NCBI GenBank assembly: GCA_015680685.1
Contig: MNCI01011140.1
Span: forward strand, 837,927 to 901,926
Length of the DNA stretch: 64,000 nucleotides
From: Gnetum montanum
Taxonomy: Eukaryota; Streptophyta; Gnetopsida; Gnetales; Gnetaceae
Direction: 5' to 3'
The notes beneath the pieces are model-generated. The model was not told the origin of the DNA. It did no database searches and was given only the letters and a program-made list of their open reading frames with translations. Positions 32,127-44,062 of the stretch are shown here, in pieces (position 1 is the stretch's first letter; every line of letters starts with the position of its first letter). A program made the translations under genes and the position numbers.

Positions 32127-35100
32127 ATGGTTAATAGCACACCGAACTAAACTAAGATGTCTTCTTCTCATAAAAGCACTTCACCACCTAGGGATCACAC
32201 AAGAGATCGTCGGTAGTCTAACACACATAACCAAGAACCGCTAGTTCCTCAACAATATCAAGTAGTGTATACTCATCATGATGAGCATATACCCAATTTT
32301 ACTTTTATACTCCATCAGGATGAACAACTATGCTGGAGAGACCTGCAAGGTAACATAATGTTACCTTCGAATCAGGTAGTCCCTAACATGCTTTTTCGTG
32401 CTCTTGCACAGATAGGCATGACAGAATTATACGCTGAATACGTTGCAGAAGATTATGACATAAGGGATTACCATCCCACAGCAACACAACATCTAAGGGA
32501 CTCACGGCAGGAGAGTTACCATACATCGTTGAAGGGCAAGGGGCCCCATAACAGTTCACCCATCATAAGAGAAGTTAAGGGTGGTGAACCTATCTCAATA
32601 GGTTCTCCACAAAATGATGTTCCCCCTCCTAACGATGGTGAGGAGGTAGGGTATCAGAACCTACACTCCACGATTCACAACCCTGGTTTTGACTCCCATG
32701 AACACCAAGTGTTCAATGAGGGGACACAAACACAAGATAAGGACAAGCATTTTGATCATCATCACGATCGGGATCGGGATCACAGAAGAGAAGGTAGGAG
32801 ACATCGCCATGGTGATGCCTCTCCTTCTTCTTTCCCTTCATCACATCATTCACCCTCTCCTTCCACATCAGGAAGAAATCACAAGAAGTACAATGGTGAG
32901 GATAAGGGTAAGAAAAATGAGAGACCTTGACGAGAGAGTCGAGAGCGAGGACGAGGGCACTCTAGAGAGTCAAGGCATGAAAGAAGGGAAAGTAGGGAAT
33001 CACATAGGCATCATAGACATCATGAGAGAGATGATCATGAAGAACCCCTACTAGCAACCCGGAGTATGTTATACATTATGGAGGTAGTTAGAATACCTAC
33101 AAGGTATCAAAAAGATAACTGAATCAAGAAACTAGATATGAATAATATCCCACGATTTGAGGGGGGATACAATGCTGATTCGCAAAACCACTTACAGGAA
33201 TTTCACAATGCCTGTGCCTTGTAGAATATCAAAAATGAGTGGCAAAAGTTAAAGTTGTTTCCTAGGACACTCGTAAAGGAAGTGAAAAGCTGGTACCGGT
33301 CCTTAGAATCAGAAACCATTATGAGGTTGAGTACGATGTTAGAAATCTTCGACGATAAATACCAAACATACTCTAAAGTGTCCAACTTACATAGGCAGAT
33401 CCAAGGATGGAAGCAAGGTAATCACAAACCCTTGGATGCTGCCATGGACCGATATTATGCATTACTACATCGTTGCCCGAGCCATGGTTAGACACAACGG
33501 GATCAACTCCGCCATCTCGTAGATGGGCTAAGACATGAAACTAGGAGAACCCTTGGGACATATGCCCTAGGGAGATTATCAGAACTTAGGTCCCATGAAA
33601 TTCATCAATTGCTGGAGAAAGTAGCTAAATAAGAAGAGGAGCTATGGAAAAGAGAAACCGTGGAAGAATATAACTGCGATCCTTCCCTCCGAAAGAAGAA
33701 AGTGAGATTTTGCGATGAAGAGGATGAGTCATCACTCAAAGAGTTGGTGAATAGAAAAACCTTACCTCTTCAGAAATTAACAACAGAAGTGTTAGCTAAG
33801 GTAGATGAAATATGGAGCTCCTTAGATAGTAAAATTGAAATTTTCCTAAAAATCGTAGAGGATTCTAAGGAGGAACGAAGTAGTGACCATGACAAGAAAA
33901 AGAGGAGAGATTCAAGCCATGCATGTGACAAGGGTAAGGGAAAAATGACTATTTCCAATGAGGTTGAGGATTTTGATATGGATAATGATGGTGGATGTGA
34001 GATCTGCCAATATGACCATCCTAAGGGATGTTGCCCAATAATCTCACATCTACAAGAGTCCAGGGTGTATGCACTCAACCCAATACTTAATAGACGGCAA
34101 GCACCCCATCGATTATCTTATCCCCAAGGTAACCCGAGGCAATTCCACCAACTGTTAACGTATTATCCAAGTGGAACTCTGCCACAACCTATCGGGCAAC
34201 ATCAGCAGTGGCAACACCCACAGCCATGGGGGATGCCACCACCTAGACAACAATACCCTTACCGGCAACTAGACCCATATGGCTACTACGTGCAGTAGCT
34301 GGTTTCTCCAAGTGACTCTATGGGTCACACAACCCCACAACAACACTACCAAGTTTGGGAGTATTTTAGGACTCCTTCTCCTACGAAAGACACATCATAT
34401 GCATACCATCCTCTGAATCTATCTACCACTCTTACACCAGTAGTTCCACTACCACCCACTCCAACGATGCAAGGGGAACTCCCCACTCAACCACAGCAAC
34501 GTAATGCTACGAGAGTTGTAAACCTTCAACCCACTGCTGGTTTTGACAACCATACAAAGAGAAGACCTTTCTTCAGAACTAGGTGTCCAAATAAGCTCTC
34601 ACAACCACAAGCGGTTGAGTCTATGACCAATCCTCAAACAAATAAGGCTTCAAAGCTCCCTTCAAACCAACAACAGAGCTCAACGCATAAGGTTATGTTA
34701 ACACATGCCGGTACTGACTGGATCAAGGTGGGCCACCTTCCCAAGAAATTCTCTAATCTTGGAAGCCCCCTAATTTATCTCCAAGTCACTAGGGATGAAC
34801 CTCATAAGGCTCTTCTTAACTCAGGTTCCGGAGTCAACTTAATCTTACGAGAAATGTATCAAGCCTAGAACCTGCTACCACTCAAGAAGAGCAATATTCA
34901 ACTAGAGCTGGCTGACCAATCCATCACCATTCCCTTGGGATTAGTGAAGGACATCATTACCACTATGTGTGCTTGGTCATACCTAGATGATTTCCTAGTG
35001 ATAGAAGTCAGCAACAATAAAGGGGACTTCCCAATTATAATGGGAAGGGCATGGCTAAGCACAATAGACGCATGCCTAGGAATCCACGATCTTTCCTTGG

Positions 35101-35270
35101 AAATATCTAAGGTAAAAATTTATGAAAAGATTGAGAAGAAGAAAGTTCCATGCATCACATACAGTGACTCAAAGGGTGATGACATGGAGGAATTCTCAAC
35201 ATCTCTTGCATGCAACTGGTGTGCCCAAGAAACTCAAATACAAAGGTGCCTATATGTAGCAACCACATAA
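32127..35270 (+). pseudogene. gag-protease of element C (one frame, eight stops)
   Basis: From ATG 32127 one frame runs to TAA 35268 without a frameshift, broken by stops at 32148, 32928, 33120, 33222, 33489, 33630, 34296 and 34866. Order: N-terminal domain (VVYTHHDEHIPNFTF), a His/Asp/Arg-rich stretch (HHHDRDRDHRREGRRHRHGD) and Ser-rich linker, capsid-like core (LDMNNIPRFEGGYN, KSWYRSLES, MDRYYALLHRCPSHG), knuckle CEICQYDHPKGCCP near 33996-34037, and a Gln/Pro/Tyr-rich linker. The protease motif is LLNSGSGVNLI: the catalytic Asp is Asn (AAC at 34818). FPIIMGRAWL follows. Several stops lie where sisters have Gln, Arg or Trp codons. Confidence 0.88.
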
Positions 35271-36890
35271 TAAGAGAACACCCAGTGGTTGACAACTGAT
35301 TAAGAGAGCAGCCCACCAACATGCATGGAATGAACTGGGGAAAAAACTCACGCCCACAATGAAGGCATATATACATTGGAGTATGAGCATCGCCGACTTC
35401 CACCGCTTAACCTGAAAACATCAATTGAGAGAAGTTGGACACTTTTAAAAAATTCAAATAGGTGTTCATTATTTTGGATCTCTCCCTTTCCATTCAGTCA
35501 TGGGGGAGATGGCCACCTATGTTACCTTGAGGCCCTCAGTTCTTTAAGTTTTTGTTTTAAATGTTTTTGTTTTGCACATTTTTGTTTTACAATTTTCTTT
35601 AACTTTTCTTATTTTTGTTTTACAATATCATTCATACTTTTTCTTTTATTTGTGTGTGTGTGTGTTATCCATTTTGTTAAGTTTGTCACCCAATAAGTTT
35701 TCTTAATGATGGTATGAACTGTTTTTACCTTTAAGTTATGATGTTGATACTAAGGTATGGTTCTTTTGATATGACAGGAAATGAGTCCACTTCATCCATA
35801 CATCCACAAATTTCTATGGTCTCCCTCGGCTTGGAAATGTATAGTCCCTTTCTCAATAATAAGAACTATAAACAAATTAGTAATTGGGCATTTCTCAAAC
35901 TAAGGAAGGACTCAAGGATTGAAAAGGGTGTGACTTCAAGGGAACTTGATGCATTTGTGTTGGCCATTCTCTTGGGTGCTTGGATGTTTTCTTCTTGAGT
36001 TTTCCTTCCCATTCCGACATTGCTCCATTATCAGGAAGCTGAGTGAATAAAAATAACAAAGTCTTTGCATGGTGTGGTTCTCATGTATAAACACATAAAA
36101 CAAAAAAAAAGAAAAAACTATGAGAATTCAAAGCACACCCCTTAGATAAAATAATCCCTTGGGCTACAAGCACTAGTTATGGAACTCAAAATAAAAATGT
36201 TCCCTCTAACTAAGGCCCTTCCTTGCTTCCTATCTTATCTTTCACTTTGTCGAAATGTTTGTAACTCTTTGGTGGAGACATTCTTGTTACTTCAAGAGGA
36301 TGGGTCGGCCGAATGTATTAATGTGAAGTCACTGTATGTGGGTTGTTGAGACTAGACTTAGAATGGGATCTCCTAAGTCACATTAACCATGAACTACATA
36401 AGGGATTGTACACCACTTTGTTTTTGGGATTCTATTTCATTCTCTTCTATTCATCCTTTCTCCATTGTTCACCTCATTGCCAGTTGTATCATTAGTGTAT
36501 ATTTTGGTTGACGCATTGTTTTCTTTTTGGTAAATTCTTGTGGTTAAGACTTTAACTCTTGTTCCAAATGACATTCCCAAAGCTTATGGACTCTTTGAAT
36601 GTGGGTTTGTTAGGGAATTAAGGGCATGAACCTGCTTTGGGGAGGACCCACTAGCATTCCTACTTGGTACACCAATTAAATTCTTTCCCTTAACATTTTT
36701 ACAATCCACTCTATTTTGTTCATTTCCATCTTGACATCCATTTCATCGATGTTATAGTTGTCTCTTTTTCTCCATTTTTCTTGTTCTTTATTCTTTCTCC
36801 ATTCTATCGCTACTGGAGGTTCGCTCTTAGTCATGGGGATTCGGACCCAATTTTTTTGATTTTCTCCTAACCCCTACACCTTCGGTAGTC
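35271..36890. other. Deletion junction and post-pol spacer of element C
   Basis: To about 35400 the sequence still matches the stretch before RT in B (the catggaa...ac block, then the LEYEHRRLPPLN end). It then continues with sequence that follows integrase in A and B. PPT-like blocks lie at 35493-35511 and 36826-36844. A TG repeat lies at about 35650-35665. No ORF is supported. Confidence 0.65.
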
Positions 36891-37022
36891 ACCATGAATA
36901 TATCTCCAAACCCGTATCAACCATACGACAACTCAGCCAATGGACCTTTCATCGAAGCAAGGTATCCACTACATTGTGATTCATTTACCCTTGCTAATAT
37001 AAAGACTTTGTTGTGTGTGCAG

Positions 37023-37111
37023 ATGGCAATCATACAACAAAGGATTGGATCTAGAGGGAACATTTGGAATGGATCAGTGTTGAAGCAGCTATGCAAGGAG
37101 CAAGATCGATA
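37023..37111 (+). pseudogene. Start of the third ORF of element C (remnant)
   Basis: The ATG at 37023 follows gtgtgtgcag, the same acceptor-like context as in A (gactacag before ATG 11119). Only about 29 codons (MAIIQQRIGSRGN...) remain before the sequence joins the tail region near the 3' LTR. Most of the third ORF was lost. An upstream in-frame ATG at 36894 exists, but the acceptor makes 37023 the better equivalent. Confidence 0.4.
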
Positions 37112-37376
37112 GCACGCTTATGGATGGACAACAAAAGACACAATCTTGGCGTTGGCAGTAGTAAAACTTCTTTCTATCTCTTTCTTTCTTAGCTACCAAA
37201 TAAGGCTTGATGTCAAATGTATAAGGTGTTCACACTTGTTGTCATGAACACTATTTTTTTCATGTCTTGTAATGATGATCCATTCACATGTCGTCCCATT
37301 TACCATTAGTTCCATTCAAGTTAATAATCCCATACCTTTCCCAATATTTTGTAAGGAACTCAAGGACGAGTTTTCA

Positions 37377-37392
37377 TTCAGTCATGGGGGTA
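37377..37392 (+). other. Polypurine tract of element C
   Basis: The sequence ttcagtcatgggggta abuts the 3' LTR. Its first 14 bases are identical to the block at 35493 after the pol deletion. Confidence 0.75.
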
Positions 37393-38205
37393 TGATGGGA
37401 TGCGATATTGCATGGGCCGTGATATCATGTCCTCACTGCGATATCGTGTACGCAATGTATCGTATGCAATATTGTGCGTTTCCTGTGATATTGCATACGT
37501 GATATCGCAGTCCGCTGCCATTTCTATAAATAAGAAGTGGCTCTCCCTTGTTTCTCACTCTAGGCCTAAAATGTAGTGAAACTCTAGTAGTTTTAACTCT
37601 CCAAATATAGAATAATTTTCATGTGCCCACAGTAGGAGCTCCAAAGTGAATGGATCTTTATTCAAGCAAATATTTTACCTGAACACAAGTTTGTGTACAG
37701 AAATAAAGATGAACTTCTTAGATAAACCTTGTAGTGCATGGACTAGGTTAAATAGGACTTTATTTATTGTTATTCATTATTTATTATTCATGCTTTATTA
37801 GTTAATTAAATCTCTCTCAACCCTTCTCTCATAGTTAAGTGCATTTAGTACGACCGCTTCGAGCACGTGTGTTATGCTTGGTCATCCCAACAACGAATAG
37901 CATTTGGTAATCCTAGAAGGTTGCATTGGTTTAGGGTGTGAATGATAAGTGGGAATGGATACTGATGCTAGGTTAATTAAGGCTTAGTTATTTAGTTAAA
38001 ACAGAAAAGATATAAAAATCATATACCTCAAACTTACTTAACCATACAACTATGACAAATACAAGTAAGTCTGGGAAGACAACGAACGATTAACCTTAAG
38101 TGTTCCATGAGGCGTGTAGGCACTTAGTCTGCAGAGATCGACTGAATCACACGTGTAACGCTCATATTCATATGGTTGAGTGTAGGGGTACCTCGCCACT
38201 CATCA
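37393..38205 (+). repeat. 3' LTR of element C
   Basis: 813 bp, TGATGGGATGCG to CACTCATCA. It is strongly similar to the 5' LTR. The U3 palindrome array is about 35 bp longer here, and a block near 38000 is shorter, so most length differences are in repeats. Confidence 0.92.
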
Positions 38206-38620
38206 GCTAGCCACGCCTTATTTTAGCATCACTATTACCCTCTAGAGTACTATCAAACTCATTCACCATCTACTCAATTGGAGCATCCATATCCATACCA
38301 CCCTCTACATCCATTTGCACACATTCCTTCATCCTTAACCTAGTCACCTCCTGCTCTATCTATGTAGGGTGAAATTCTCCTACAGCTGCAGGAACAAAAT
38401 GCTATGAAGGATGTAAATTTACAATTGGCCTTCTAGCCAAGTGGTTAGACAATTGATCTAGGAAATGACCATTTTTTCTACCCAATAGTCCTTCCAAACC
38501 CTCATAACCTAATGCATCTAATTGCCCTATATCTCCAAAAACCTCATCTTCTACATCAAACACATTCAAGAATCCTTCAAATCAAACGCTACCTTAGATA
38601 TGCACTGTGATGCTAAATGA
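38206..38620 (+). pseudogene. gag of element B, part 2 (decayed)
   Basis: The gag linker resumes after element C. Its catcactattaccctctag block aligns with caacactaccaagtttggg of C (34338-34356). The stretch is Pro/Thr/Ser-rich and carries the aaaatgctatgaagg block that corresponds to the RNATR region of C. Confidence 0.7.
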
Positions 38621-39080
38621 TGTTGTTTATGATTAGATCAAGATTGACAACCTTCCAATGAAATCATCTAACCTAGGAAGTCCTCTTATTTACTTGAAAA
38701 TTGTGGGACATGAGCCATGCAAGGCTCTCCTTGATTCTAGTTCCAGTGTCAATCTATGACATGTACAAGGCCTAGAACCTACCACCTCTCAAGAAGAGCA
38801 ATATCTATTTGGAGTTGGTAGACCAATCAATCATTGTTTCTTTAGGGTTACTAGAGGACATCATGACCACAGTTTGTAGGTGGTGTTATCTTACCGATTT
38901 TCTTGTGATCAAGGTAGAAAATTGCAAAGGTGACTTCCTCATCATTATGGAACATGCATGGTTAAGCACTATTGATGCACGAATGGGCATCAGGGATCTC
39001 TCCTTGAAAATCTTCAAGGAAAATGAATTTGGATGACTTGAGAAGAAGCTAGTTTCATGTATTGTGTATAGTGATAATGG
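38621..39080 (+). pseudogene. Protease of element B (decayed)
   Basis: The motif LLDSSSSVNL keeps the catalytic Asp (38733-38735). TDFLVIKVENCKGDF and a degraded IMEHAWLS end follow. TAG at 38773 sits at the same codon as TAG 34866 in C, where A has TGG (5508). Confidence 0.75.
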
Positions 39081-39229
39081 GTGAAATTGCAAGCAAAAAA
39101 TATGGTCCATTAATAGTACATTCATCAAAGCATGCAATCAGTGCATACATGAAATAGATATCCAAAGGTTCCTGTATGTAGTAGTCACAAAATAGGAGGG
39201 CACCCAATGGATGATAGCTGACTCTGATA

Positions 39230-40500
39230 CCAACACATTATGCATGGAACCCACTGAAAGCTTGACATGTGCCTATGTTGAAGGCATGGATGAACTTGAG
39301 CGATTTCATCACCAACTCTCTGATGATGAAAATGATGATACCTTTTGGGGAGAGTTGGAAATCCCTAAGAGTTTCAAATAAGAGTTCTTAGAGTTAAAAA
39401 CTCTACTAACTGGCATGGAGTATTCATTTTTAAACAATGGCAAGTTGATCATAATCAATGCAAATCTTGCTTCCAAATAGAAATACAAGTTGTTGAAAGT
39501 GGTCAAGAAATGGCCAACAACTTTGCTTGGTCATATCCTAAGTTGACTAGAATAAATCCAAGGATAACCAAAGAACGCATTTACATTGACCCAACCATGA
39601 AGCCAAGAAAGTAGCCATAAATATGATTGAATCCCAAGTTGAAGTAGATTGTCAAAGAGGAAAAAAAGTAACTCCTCAAGGTAGGGTTCATCTATCCCAT
39701 CGTGGATAGTAAGTGAGTTAGCCCACTCATAATTGTATCAAAGAAAGATGATAAGTGGCAGGTCTACATTGACTTTAGGCTATTGAATATGGCAACATTT
39801 AAAGATCATTTTCCATTGCCATTTGTGAATTAAGTGTTGGACAATATATCTAGGCATTTTTATTATAAATTCTTGGATGGTTATAGTGGCTATAACCAAA
39901 TCCATATTGCACTAGAGGATCATGTCAAAACCACATTCATGAGTCCCAGGAGAACTTTTGCATATTTCAAGATGTTATTCGGTCTGTGTAATGCCATGCA
40001 CCATTCCAACACTTGGTTCTTAGTATTTTTCAACACCAAATTAGTAGTGGGCTAGAAGTCTTTATGGATGACTTCTCTACCTATGGGGCTGCATTTGAGC
40101 AAGCCTTGGATAGCCTTGATCAACTACTAAAAAGATGTGTTGAAATAAACCTTAGGCTTAATTGGTAGAAAATCCATTTAATGATCTGAGAAGGCATAGT
40201 ACTGGGACATAGAATTACTCAAGTAGGGATTAAAGTAGACTAGAAAAGATAAGGGTCATCCAAGGAATCACATACCAACTAGAGATATTCAAAGACATCT
40301 AATCATTCCTTGGACATGCTAGCTAATGTTGATGGTTCATAGAGAATTTCTCTAAGATCAAAAAGTTGTTGGTTGATCTTACAAAGAAAGATGCTCCATT
40401 CATCTAGACCAAGGAGTGTGAACATGAATTTCAATAGCTAAAGGAAAAACTCATAGAAACTCCAATTCTATGGGCACCAGACTGGTTTAGATCATGTCAC
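39230..40500 (+). pseudogene. Reverse transcriptase of element B (decayed)
   Basis: LELKTLLTGMEYSFL and IVKEEKK*LLK lead into FLDGYSGYNQIHIALEDHVKTTFMSP (open at 39834-40055) and EVFMDDFSTYGAAFEQALD, with FMDD at 40061-40072 intact. GHRITQVGIKV follows, and frame breaks occur after about 40230. Confidence 0.85.
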
Positions 40501-40900
40501 ATAATGATAGATGCATCTAATTATGCCTTGGGAGCCATGCTTACACAGTTGGATGATAAGAAATGTCCATACTACATCCACTATGTGAGTCGAAGCATTG
40601 TGGGTGCACAAATGAATTACACCACAACTGAAAAAGAACTAATGATAGTGGTGTATGCTCTTGAAAAGATTAGGCACTATGTGCTTGGCTATAAGGTGTT
40701 TGTGCACACAGATCATAGTGCCATTTGCTTCCTAATGAACAAGCCAATGGTGAGCCCCCATATCATACAATGGTTGGTGATCTTGTAGGAATTCGATCTC
40801 ACAATGGTAGATTGGAAAGGGATTGAGAATGTAGTCGCTAACCATCTCTCTTGGTTAAGATGGGATAACAAAGAGAAGGAGAGCCCACTCTCTAATCAAT
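40501..40900 (+). pseudogene. RNase H of element B (well preserved)
   Basis: The open stretch 40504-40788 reads MIDASNYALGAMLTQ, TTEKELMIVVYALEKIRHYV and VFVHTDHSAI, so the Asp, Glu and Asp sites are all present. It is the best-preserved pol domain in the window. It continues into the linker WKGIENVVANHLSWLRWD. Confidence 0.85.
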
Positions 40901-41039
40901 TTTTAGATGAACTCCTCTTTATAGGAGCCATAAATGACCAAGTGTCCATAGAAAAAAATGGTACAATGACATCTTCACTTACCTTCTTACTCAAGAGATG
41001 CCATAAGATCTGGACTTCAGGAAGAAATAATAGTTTCTT

Positions 41040-42250
41040 CATCAAGCTAAGTACTTTATGGACATCAACAAACACCTTTACAAGGTGTGTGTCAATGGCC
41101 TGGTTCATTGGTGTGTCCTTAATATGGACCAATTACGTGTTCTCCAAGATACTCATGAAGGTCCTTGTGGAGGCCACTATGCTAGGAGATGCATGGCCAT
41201 AAAAATCCTGATGGTAGGATATTATTGGCCAATAATCTTCAAGGATGCCCACTAATTTGTTTGATCTTATGAATGTTGTCACTGAGATGGTGTGATGATA
41301 GCTCGAATGGAGGATCCTCAATAGTGGATTCAACCACTGGAGCCATTTAATATATGGGGCATTAACTTCATGGGTTCCATCACACCCATGTCCAATGGAA
41401 AGGCATACATCATTATAGTAGTCGACTACTACACTAAATGGGTAGCAGTAGCAACCATCACTGATTGTACATTAGTCATTGCTACTTGATTTGTATAGAA
41501 AAATGTTGTAAATAGGTTTGGTATGCCATGTGCACTAATTTCAAACAATGGAACTCATTTTATAGGTGCCACTTTTTGAAAGCTCATGTAATGCTTAGAG
41601 GTTAAACATAAATTAACAATACCCTATCACCCCCAAGCCAACAGTCAAGCAGAGGTCACTAATAGGGAGATTACAAAGATTCTAATAAGAACTATCAGCA
41701 AATATAGGAGAGACTATAACAAAAAATGCAATGATGCTCTTTGGGCCTATTGCTCAACATAAAAAATCCCTATTGGGTACTCTTCCTATGAGTTAGTATA
41801 CAGAGAACTTCCATTGCTCTCAATTCAATCTGAGCTTTGTGCACTTTCAACAACCTATGATCTGGATCTTGACTTAAGTCCAGCACAAAAAGAAAGATTG
41901 ATCAACCTCAACGTGCTATATGAAAATCAATTAGTGGTCCTATCTTTGCATGAAATGCACAAGGAATTCAACAAGCAGTGCCATGACCTTAGAATATGAA
42001 AAGTAAAATTTCAACCTGGAGATAAGGTTCTCTACTTGAAACCCACACATGTCCCACAGAAAACAAAGTTTTAAAAATTATGGGAGGGACCTTATATAAT
42101 TTATGAAACCTTTCCCTTTGAGACCATGTTAATCTACAAACCTAAGAGTCCACATAGAAAGCAATTGGTCAACATCCAACAAGTAAAACCCTTTCTAGAG
42201 CCTAGACAAGCCAGTGTAGCGAATACCTCAATAGATGGACAACCTTGATC
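41040..42250 (+). pseudogene. Integrase of element B (decayed)
   Basis: The zinc region LQDTHEGPCGGHYARRC...YYWPIIFKDAH is open at 41058-41255. The core motif GINFMGS has Asn (AAC, 41364-41366) at the first catalytic Asp. The second site reads ALISNNGTHF, with Asn again instead of Asp. The Glu is present in AEVTNREITK. The C-terminus LGDKVLYLK-like and an end near 42247 match A. No chromodomain. Confidence 0.85.
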
Positions 42251-42275
42251 TATATTGTGTGTCAATTTATTTTAC

Positions 42276-42294
42276 CTCAGTTGTGGGAGAGATG
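42276..42294 (+). promoter_or_regulatory. First polypurine-tract-like block after integrase (element B)
   Basis: The sequence ctcagttgtgggagagatg is the equivalent of 8988-9006 in A and 35493-35511 in C. Confidence 0.45.
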
Positions 42295-43800
42295 GTCATC
42301 CATGCTAAACACACCCATGGCTCCTCAGTTTTTCACTTTTTTTTTACACTTTGATTATTTTTTACCTATTTTTGATTTTATTGTTCTATTAATTTTCTCG
42401 ATTTTTTTACAACATTGTTAGTATGTTTCATCTTTCTTGAATAATTTGTACTTTCTTATATATTTTACATTTTACTTTATTTTGTGTGTGTGACTTTTCA
42501 CTATTTTTTATAATAAAAGTGCTTTATTACTACAACACACAGTGCCAATGTTGCTATTTATTAATGGTGGTTTATGCTTAATGTTGTGATTGTTAATGTC
42601 TAGTTTGTATTTTTGAATTCTGATGTTTGATGACTAAGACATGGTTTATTTTCCATGGAACAAGTAGTGAGTCCACATCATCCACCCATTCAAAAAATCT
42701 ATGGTTTTCCTTGTTCTAGAAGTTTGAGGTTTTTTTCTTCATTAAATAAAATTTTAATAAATTTGTGGCCTTTAGTAGTTTTTGGAATTGGGAAGGATTC
42801 AAAGGTTTGCATAGGGTGTGACTTCAAGGGAACTCAATACTCTTTGTACTCTTCTACTTGCTCAGGTGCTTGAGTGTTTTTATAAACTTCTTACCATTCC
42901 ATGTCATCAAATAGCAAGAAGTCAAATAAAGTCTTTGCATGGTGTACTTCCCATCTAAAAAGAAAAGAAAAAAACAAGACAAAAAAAATATGATGGGAAT
43001 TCAAAGCACACCCCTTAGACAAATAAACGGGCTACAAGTATTGGTTATGGAACTAGAAAGACATGTTACCCATGCTTGAAGGTCCCCTCTAACTAAGGCC
43101 CTCTCTTACTTCTTGCTTTGTTCTCTTCTCTTTATGGAATGATGGTTGTTCTATGGGAGCACTCTTGTATCTTGAGGGGGTGGATCAATCTTGGAGTGGT
43201 GATGCGAAGTCATTGAAAAAGGTTAGTTTTTGTTTGAACTAAGGATGGATATTCTCAGGTCATTTTAAACACAAACTTCACAAGGAACTTCTTATGACCT
43301 CAATTTAGAATTCCATTCCACCTTTGCAGTCCTTCATCTATGTTGCCTATAACTCACCTCACTACCGATTTCCATGTTATGCTTGATATCTTAGTTTGAT
43401 GTGTTGAAATTCTTGGATATATTCTTTCTAGTTGGTCCTTAACTTTTCATGACCATTAATCAACTATGGGGCCCATGAACTCCTTAGTTAAGGTTATGCA
43501 AGGGCAAAAAAGGTGTGTGCTTGCTATGGGGAGAGTCCACTTGCATATCTCTTGGTTTTGATAGTTAAGTTCCTTACCTTAGACACTACTACAATCCAAT
43601 CTTTAGCGTGCCCCATTGTACATTTAGCTCTATGTTCCTTAAAACCTTCATAGAACTTCATTCTCCAATCATTTTCTTAATCTTCCAAATTTTTTGAGCT
43701 TCAACATCATCTTTACTATTTTCATCATGTTTGTGGCTTTTTGGGCTTCCATTTGACTCCAATTTCACTAAAACGCTCCTTGTATTTTAAAAGTTTGACC
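42295..43800. other. Noncoding spacer of element B
   Basis: AT-rich sequence aligned with A's 9007-10580. No supportable ORF. Confidence 0.6.
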
Positions 43801-43824
43801 AAAGTAAATGGTGGTCAATAGCTA

Positions 43825-43914
43825 CGTCGAGTAGGCCTAGTTGATACAACTGACCCTATCGACTAGGCCTTGTCAACTAGGCCCCATTGATGCAATGAAA
43901 AAAGTCTATAAATA
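43825..43914 (+). promoter_or_regulatory. Internal promoter-like region of element B
   Basis: Three spaced repeats of a TCGACTAGGCC-like motif (tcgagtaggcctagttg, tcgactaggccttg, tcaactaggcccc; 43827-43884) precede a TATA box TATAAATA at 43907-43914. The position equals A's 10660. Confidence 0.5.
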
Positions 43915-44062
43915 CTACCAAATACTTTGCAATTTTTTGTCATTTTCTTCATAACAAAGGGGGATTTTTTGCCATTTTTCATAGCCCAAAGCCTTCCAGA
44001 GCCCATAACTTTTTAACCATTTATCTAAATCACTCTGTTCTTCTATCTTACAACTATAGGAG

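Larger units (their letters stand above)
31192..38205 (+). mobile_element. Element C: internally deleted Athila-type element nested in B
   Basis: Complete from LTR to LTR (31192-32011 and 37393-38205), with primer-binding site, a nearly continuous gag-protease frame, polypurine tracts and a remnant start of the third ORF. Reverse transcriptase, RNase H and integrase are absent: after about 35400 the sequence jumps to the region following integrase in A and B. It is the youngest-looking element here, with well-matched LTRs and no frameshift in gag-protease. It must have been copied by enzymes of another element, if the deletion preceded its insertion. Confidence 0.88.

Noticed and set aside
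32689-33054. 121-codon ORF overlapping gag of C
   Set aside because: It lies in a different frame over the His/Asp- and Ser-rich insert. Its Met/Ile-rich composition is the frame-shifted reading of that low-complexity sequence.
33770-34078. Antisense 102-codon ORF in element C
   Set aside because: It is the reverse complement of the gag knuckle region, and the sense frame is clearly the coding one.
35376-35696. 106-codon plus-strand ORF rich in Phe and Cys
   Set aside because: It spans the deletion junction and a T-rich spacer of element C. The reading is low complexity and not conserved in A or B.
38206-42250. Pol region downstream of C as C's own pol
   Set aside because: C's 3' LTR ends at 38205. 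The sequence after it continues B's gag in mid-linker, so this pol belongs to B.
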